From the NCBI GenBank assembly GCA_030824255.1, contig JAVBYB010000515.1, forward strand, positions 1 through 11,027: a stretch of DNA of 11,027 nt. The letters run 5' to 3'. Positions 7,648 through 11,027 of the stretch are shown piece after piece. This DNA comes from a bacterium. Lineage in GTDB: Bacteria > Pseudomonadota > Alphaproteobacteria > Caulobacterales > Hyphomonadaceae. The first letter of the stretch is position 1; each line of letters starts with the position of its first letter. The notes beneath the pieces were generated by a model. That model searched no databases, had not been told where the DNA came from, and worked only from the letters and a program-made list of their open reading frames with translations. The translations under genes were made by a program, and so were the position numbers.

Positions 7648-8793
7648 ATGAAGTCCCCCATCTGCGAGATGCTCGGTATCGAGTTCCCGCTGCTCGCCTT
7701 CAGCCATTGCCGCGACGTGGTCGCCGCCGTCTCGCGCGCCGGCGGCATGGGCGTCTTCGGCGCCGTAAATCTGCCGCCTGATCGGCTGCGCGAGGAACTC
7801 ACCTGGATCGACGCACATTGCGGCGGCAAACCATATGGCGTCGACCTCATCGTGCCCAACAAGCTGGAAGGCAAGTCAGACGCCTTCAGCAGCGACGCCC
7901 TGCTTGCAGCCATCCCCCGTGAGCACAAGGATTTCGCCGCCGGCATTCTGGCCACGCATGGAATCGAACCTGGCGATCTCGACAGCGATCGCAGCCGCAA
8001 CGTCGAATTCGCCCGCAACATGCGCGCCGATGGCGCCGCAAGCGCACTCGAAGTCGCCTTCGAATTTCCCATCCGCCTCGTCGCTAACGCGTTAGGCGTG
8101 CCGCCAGCCGTCATGCTGGAAATGGGCAAACGCCACGGCGTACCCGTCGCGGCTCTCATCGGCGCGAAAGAACATGCCATAGCCCAGGTTCAAGCCGGCG
8201 TGGACATCCTCATCGCGGCGGGCGGCGAAGCCGGCGGCCATTGTGGCGAAGTTTCCACGCTCGTGATGATACCGGAAGTCTGCCGCGCCGTGCGCGCGAT
8301 GGGCGCCTCCACGCCCGTGCTCGCCGCAGGAGGCATCACCACGGGCGAACAGATGGCCGCCGCGATGGCGATGGGCGCATCTGGCGCGTGGTGCGGCTCC
8401 GTATGGCTCACCACCACCGAGGCGGAGACAAGCGAGACCATCAAGCAGAAGATGCTCGTGGCCACCTCCCGCGATACCGTCCGCTCACGCTCCCGCACGG
8501 GCAAACCATCCCGTCAGCTCCGCTCGCCATGGACCGATGCGTGGGAGCGCGAAGACGCGCCAACTCCGCTCCCCATGCCGCTTCAGACATTCGTCTCGGA
8601 GCCGGCCCTGCGTCGCATCAACAAGTTGGCTGAAACCGGTCATGAAGGCGCGAAACAACTCGCCACCTACTGGGTGGGCCAGGGCGTCGGGCTGATGGAG
8701 CAAGCCATGTCGGCCGCACAGGTCGTCCAGCAGTTCAAGGAAGACTTCCTGACCGCACGCGAACGTCTCGTGACGGCTTTCGATGAAACCTAG
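7648..8793 (+). CDS. Nitronate monooxygenase-family (NPD-like) FMN protein
   Basis: A 381-residue TIM-barrel flavoprotein of the nitronate monooxygenase/2-nitropropane dioxygenase family, which uses FMN and O2 to oxidise alkyl nitronates such as propionate-3-nitronate; many members have unknown physiological substrates. The N-terminus MKSPICEMLGIEFPLLAFSH and AGGMGVFGA (31-39) form the first barrel strands. GGEAGGHCGE (192-201) carries the His at the position of the catalytic base (His198). AAGGI (226-230) and MGASGAWCGSVWL (242-254) match the FMN phosphate-binding strands. No signal peptide or membrane segment is seen. It starts 76 bases after korB on the same strand; no terminator is obvious in that gap, so co-transcription is possible. 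The ribosome binding site is weak (AGG about 8 bases upstream). No link to KorAB is evident from sequence. The longer C-terminal extension after residue 275 resembles mycobacterial/alphaproteobacterial members. Precise substrate unknown. Confidence 0.85.
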   Translation: MKSPICEMLGIEFPLLAFSHCRDVVAAVSRAGGMGVFGAVNLPPDRLREELTWIDAHCGGKPYGVDLIVPNKLEGKSDAFSSDALLAAIPREHKDFAAGILATHGIEPGDLDSDRSRNVEFARNMRADGAASALEVAFEFPIRLVANALGVPPAVMLEMGKRHGVPVAALIGAKEHAIAQVQAGVDILIAAGGEAGGHCGEVSTLVMIPEVCRAVRAMGASTPVLAAGGITTGEQMAAAMAMGASGAWCGSVWLTTTEAETSETIKQKMLVATSRDTVRSRSRTGKPSRQLRSPWTDAWEREDAPTPLPMPLQTFVSEPALRRINKLAETGHEGAKQLATYWVGQGVGLMEQAMSAAQVVQQFKEDFLTARERLVTAFDET

Positions 8794-8808
8794 AGACTGA
8801 TCGTCTGA

Positions 8809-8834
8809 AGTGGAATCGCCACCGGCGTTCCACT
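8809..8834. terminator. Hairpin between convergent genes, probable bidirectional terminator
   Basis: AGTGGAA (8809-8815) pairs with TTCCACT (8828-8834), and CGCC (8817-8820) with GGCG (8824-8827), around a 3-base loop, giving an 11-bp stem with one bulged T. It lies 16 bases after the nitronate monooxygenase stop and in front of the convergent minus-strand gene. Neither side has a T-run, so efficient intrinsic termination is uncertain. The rest of the 8794-8913 gap shows nothing else. Confidence 0.5.
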
Positions 8835-8913
8835 GAGGGCGTGAATCCGTTTCTCGAACAAGAATCTCAAGCGCCGCCCCGGCTGCGCCGTTTCCATCAA
8901 AGCTGATCGCACA

Positions 8914-9366
8914 CTAGCCTTTCGGCGGAACCATTCGCATCAGCGCGACAGCTTCGCTCGATGTCAGGCCGTGCTTCTCGCGCAGCGCCCGCACGATCAT
9001 CACCTCGCTGATGCCGTGCGCCCGGCCCAGCGCCACAGGGTCCTCCGCCGCCACCAGATCCGCCACCGAAAAGCCCGTCGCACCCTCCGGACCAGTGACA
9101 AGGCCGCCACGCCGCACAGCCAGTTGCCGCACAAGCGCGCGTCGCTGCTCGTCAACGCCAGCCGCACGGCAGGCCTGCTCCAGATCCCGCGCAACATCGG
9201 CAGGTATCGCGGCAGCCGTATCGTTGAGCCCGTCGACCAGGCATTCCAAGGCAAATTTCCCGGCGCGCTGCTTCGCAAGATCCCGCAGGAACTGCGCGAA
9301 TTCCGGCTTCAGCTGATTTTCCAGCCGCGCCATCAGGCTCTCGAATGACGGCGTCTTCCCGAACAT
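8914..9366 (-). CDS. Hypothetical protein, 150 residues
   Basis: A small minus-strand gene whose product I do not recognise. Support for it being real: a perfect AGGAGG four bases before its ATG (plus-strand CCTCCT at 9371-9376), G/C-rich third codon positions like its neighbours, a sensible soluble composition, and a position filling the gap between convergent and divergent genes. The protein looks mainly alpha-helical: an N-terminal helical stretch (FESLMARLENQLKPEFAQFLRDLAKQRAGK), a middle part with many charged residues, then a Gly-rich turn (RRGGLVTGPEGATG, 86-98). It ends with helices around SEVMIVRALREKHGLTSSEAVALMRMV. No cysteine motif, signal peptide or membrane segment is seen; the helical C-terminus could be a small interaction or DNA-binding fold, but that is a guess. 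It converges with the nitronate monooxygenase gene and diverges from the FAD dehydrogenase gene. Overlapping plus-strand frames lack family features. Confidence 0.65.
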   Translation of the reverse strand: MFGKTPSFESLMARLENQLKPEFAQFLRDLAKQRAGKFALECLVDGLNDTAAAIPADVARDLEQACRAAGVDEQRRALVRQLAVRRGGLVTGPEGATGFSVADLVAAEDPVALGRAHGISEVMIVRALREKHGLTSSEAVALMRMVPPKG

Positions 9367-9370
9367 GGGG

Positions 9371-9376
9371 CCTCCT
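9371..9376 (-). promoter_or_regulatory. Ribosome binding site of the minus-strand hypothetical gene
   Basis: The minus strand reads AGGAGG, then four C residues, then ATG (start at 9366). The perfect Shine-Dalgarno sequence with short spacing is the best evidence that this small gene is translated. Confidence 0.65.
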
Positions 9377-9416
9377 GCGCTACCTCCTGCTATCAGGCCT
9401 GCCCGTCATACGACAG

Positions 9417-9434
9417 CCGGGCCTGCGGGCCCGG
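9417..9434. repeat. GC-rich inverted repeat in the divergent intergenic region
   Basis: CCGGGCC (9417-9423) and GGCCCGG (9428-9434) are exact inverted repeats around TGCG, followed by TTT on the plus strand. It sits between the two divergent genes, directly upstream of the suggested -35 box of the plus-strand gene. It may be an operator, a REP-like element or a structure protecting one gene from read-through of the other. Confidence 0.4.
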
Positions 9435-9435
9435 T

Positions 9436-9464
9436 TTGCGCCCGGCCGCGACCTCCCTTATATG
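9436..9464 (+). promoter_or_regulatory. Candidate sigma-70-type promoter for the FAD-dependent dehydrogenase
   Basis: TTGCGC (9436-9441) and TATATG (9459-9464) are spaced by 17 bases, giving a leader of roughly 40 bases before the ATG at 9513. In this GC-rich stretch the TTATAT tract is the only AT-rich hexamer upstream of the gene. This is only a consensus match; no transcription start is visible. Confidence 0.35.
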
Positions 9465-9512
9465 CCGCCGATGGTCTGGTGAGCGATGTGCCACCCCCAT
9501 GGGAATTGACCG

Positions 9513-11027
9513 ATGCTGCGCATCCAGGAATTGAAGCTTCCGCTCGACCACCCCGAGCCCGCGCTCCGGCAGGCGATCGTCAAGCGCCTGTCGATCGCCG
9601 ATCCGGCGCTCATCTCGTTCACCGTCTTCAAGCGCGCTTACGACGCCCGCAAGACCTCCGCGATCCAGCTCATCTATACAATCGACGCAGACGTCCGCGA
9701 TGAAGCCTCTGTCCTGAAACGCCTGACGAAGGACAAACAGATCGGCCTGACGCCAGACACACGCTACAAAAGCCCGTTGGCGGCTCCGCAGGGCCAGAAG
9801 CGTCCGGTCGTCGTCGGAATGGGGCCATGCGGTCTCTTCGCCGGCCTTCTTCTCGCTGAGATGGGCTTCAATCCGATCATCCTTGAACGCGGCAAGATCG
9901 TCCGCGAACGCACGGTCGATACATTCAAATTCTGGCGAAAGGGCATTCTCAACCCCGCCTCCAACGCCCAGTTCGGAGAAGGCGGCGCCGGCACGTTCTC
10001 GGACGGCAAGCTCTATTCCCAGATCAAGGATCCGCGTCATCTCGGTCGCAAGGTTCTCACTGAGTTCGTCGAGGCCGGCGCGCCCGAGGAAATCCTCTAC
10101 GTCTCGAAACCTCATATCGGCACCTTCCGCCTCGTCTCGATGATCGAGCACATGCGCGGGAAGATCGAAGAACTCGGCGGCGAGATTCGTTTCCAGCAGC
10201 AGGTCACTGACGTCCTCCTGCACGAATGCAATGGCGAAAAGCGCGTCGCCGGCGTCGTCATCAACAATGGCGAGACGATCGAGACCGACCATGTCGTGAT
10301 GGCCCTCGGCCACTCCGCCCGCGACACGTTCGAGATGCTGCACGGCCGGGGCGTGTTTTTCGAGGCCAAGCCGTTCTCCATCGGCGTCCGCATCGAACAT
10401 CCGCAATCGATCATCGATTGCGCCCGCTTTGGCCCCAGCGCCGGCCACCCCATTCTCGGCGCCGCCGACTACAAGCTCGCACATCACGCCGCGAATGGCC
10501 GCTCGGTCTATTCCTTCTGCATGTGTCCGGGCGGAACCGTCGTCGCTGCCGCGTCCGAGGACGGCCGCCTCGTCACCAACGGCATGAGCCAGTACTCCCG
10601 CAAGGAGCGCAACGCGAACTCCGGCATCGTCGTGGGCGTCACCCCGGAGGACTTTCCCGAGGATACGAGAAGCAACCCGCTGGCCGGCATCGCCTTCCAG
10701 CGTCACTGGGAAGAGAAAGCCTTCGTTGCGGGCGGGTCATCCTGGTTTGCCCCAGCCCAGCTTCTCGGCGACTTCCTCAAGAACCAACCTTCCACCGAGA
10801 TCCGCACGGTCACCCCGTCCTACAAGCCCGGCGTCACCCCAACGGACCTCAACCTCTGCCTGCCCGAATACGCCACCACCGCCATGCGCGAGGCGCTCAG
10901 TGTGTTCGGTCGCCAGATCAAGGACTTCGCGATGGAAGATGCTGTGATGACCGGCGTGGAGACGCGCACGTCCAGCCCCGTTCGCATGACGCGCGGGCCG
11001 GATTTCCAGTCGCTGAATGTGAAGGGG
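9513..11027 (+). CDS. FAD-dependent dehydrogenase, COG2509 type (3' end outside window)
   Basis: The first 505 residues of a flavoprotein open to the right edge; family members are about 530-540 residues, so only a short C-terminal piece is missing. An in-frame TGA at 9507-9509 shows that the ATG at 9513 is the first possible start; the ribosome binding site is weak (GGGA). The N-terminal 95 residues form the small domain typical of this family (ALRQAIVKRLSI, VFKRAYDARK). The FAD Rossmann motif GMGPCG is at 102-107, ending in the ribose-binding Glu of IILERG at 125. NAQFGEGGAGTFSDGKLYSQ (151-170), FSIGVRIEHP and CMCPGGTVVAAASE are family hallmarks. Homologues are soluble, annotated as uncharacterised NAD(P)/FAD-dependent oxidoreductases, and their substrate is not known to me. 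It is divergent from the small minus-strand gene and shows no operon link to the Kor genes. Confidence 0.87.
   Translation, partial: MLRIQELKLPLDHPEPALRQAIVKRLSIADPALISFTVFKRAYDARKTSAIQLIYTIDADVRDEASVLKRLTKDKQIGLTPDTRYKSPLAAPQGQKRPVVVGMGPCGLFAGLLLAEMGFNPIILERGKIVRERTVDTFKFWRKGILNPASNAQFGEGGAGTFSDGKLYSQIKDPRHLGRKVLTEFVEAGAPEEILYVSKPHIGTFRLVSMIEHMRGKIEELGGEIRFQQQVTDVLLHECNGEKRVAGVVINNGETIETDHVVMALGHSARDTFEMLHGRGVFFEAKPFSIGVRIEHPQSIIDCARFGPSAGHPILGAADYKLAHHAANGRSVYSFCMCPGGTVVAAASEDGRLVTNGMSQYSRKERNANSGIVVGVTPEDFPEDTRSNPLAGIAFQRHWEEKAFVAGGSSWFAPAQLLGDFLKNQPSTEIRTVTPSYKPGVTPTDLNLCLPEYATTAMREALSVFGRQIKDFAMEDAVMTGVETRTSSPVRMTRGPDFQSLNVKG

Noticed and set aside
8971..9348. Plus-strand frame opposite the small minus-strand hypothetical gene
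   Set aside because: Arg/His/Leu-rich with no Shine-Dalgarno sequence; the minus-strand frame has a perfect AGGAGG.
9393..10706. Long minus-strand open frame (437 codons) opposite the FAD-dependent dehydrogenase
   Set aside because: No recognisable domain, and its start region lies inside the clear COG2509 coding sequence. The plus-strand frame carries FAD motifs throughout.

Overview
The window is about 11 kb of GC-rich, densely coded bacterial DNA. The genes look like those of a proteobacterium, most likely an alphaproteobacterium, possibly of the Caulobacterales/Hyphomonadales type. That placement is inferred from the strong G/C preference at third codon positions and from the style of the GltB/GltD and 2-oxoacid oxidoreductase proteins. 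No rRNA or other marker gene confirms it. The layout is that of a stable chromosomal metabolic region: no transposase, integrase, phage gene, CRISPR array or tRNA was seen.

Left part (1-2672): the 3' end of gltB and the complete gltD, the two subunits of NADPH-dependent glutamate synthase (GOGAT), which makes glutamate from glutamine and 2-oxoglutarate. A 200-bp gap (2673-2872) follows. It is unusually rich in inverted repeats: a REP-like palindrome, a possible pseudoknot and a three-tier stem-loop.

Centre (2873-7571): three tightly packed co-directional genes with overlapping ends. The first encodes a GltD-like FAD/NAD(P)H flavoprotein carrying a two-cluster ferredoxin domain at its C-terminus. 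The second encodes a fused gamma-alpha subunit and the third a beta subunit of a thiamine-diphosphate 2-oxoacid:ferredoxin oxidoreductase (KorA/KorB type). Together they look like a self-contained 2-oxoacid:NAD(P)+ oxidoreductase: KorAB cleaves the 2-oxoacid with CoA, and the flavoprotein carries electrons between the iron-sulfur centres and NAD(P). Its position beside GOGAT suggests 2-oxoglutarate as substrate, but sequence alone does not prove this.

Right part (7648-11027): a nitronate monooxygenase-family FMN enzyme, co-directional with the Kor genes and possibly read from the same transcript. It converges on a small unrecognised gene on the minus strand, with a hairpin between them. After a 146-bp divergent promoter region comes a plus-strand FAD-dependent dehydrogenase of the COG2509 type, cut by the window edge.

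No gene-free stretch exceeds 300 bases. The gaps at 2673-2872, 8794-8913 and 9367-9512 are described individually. The 7572-7647 gap contains nothing distinctive.
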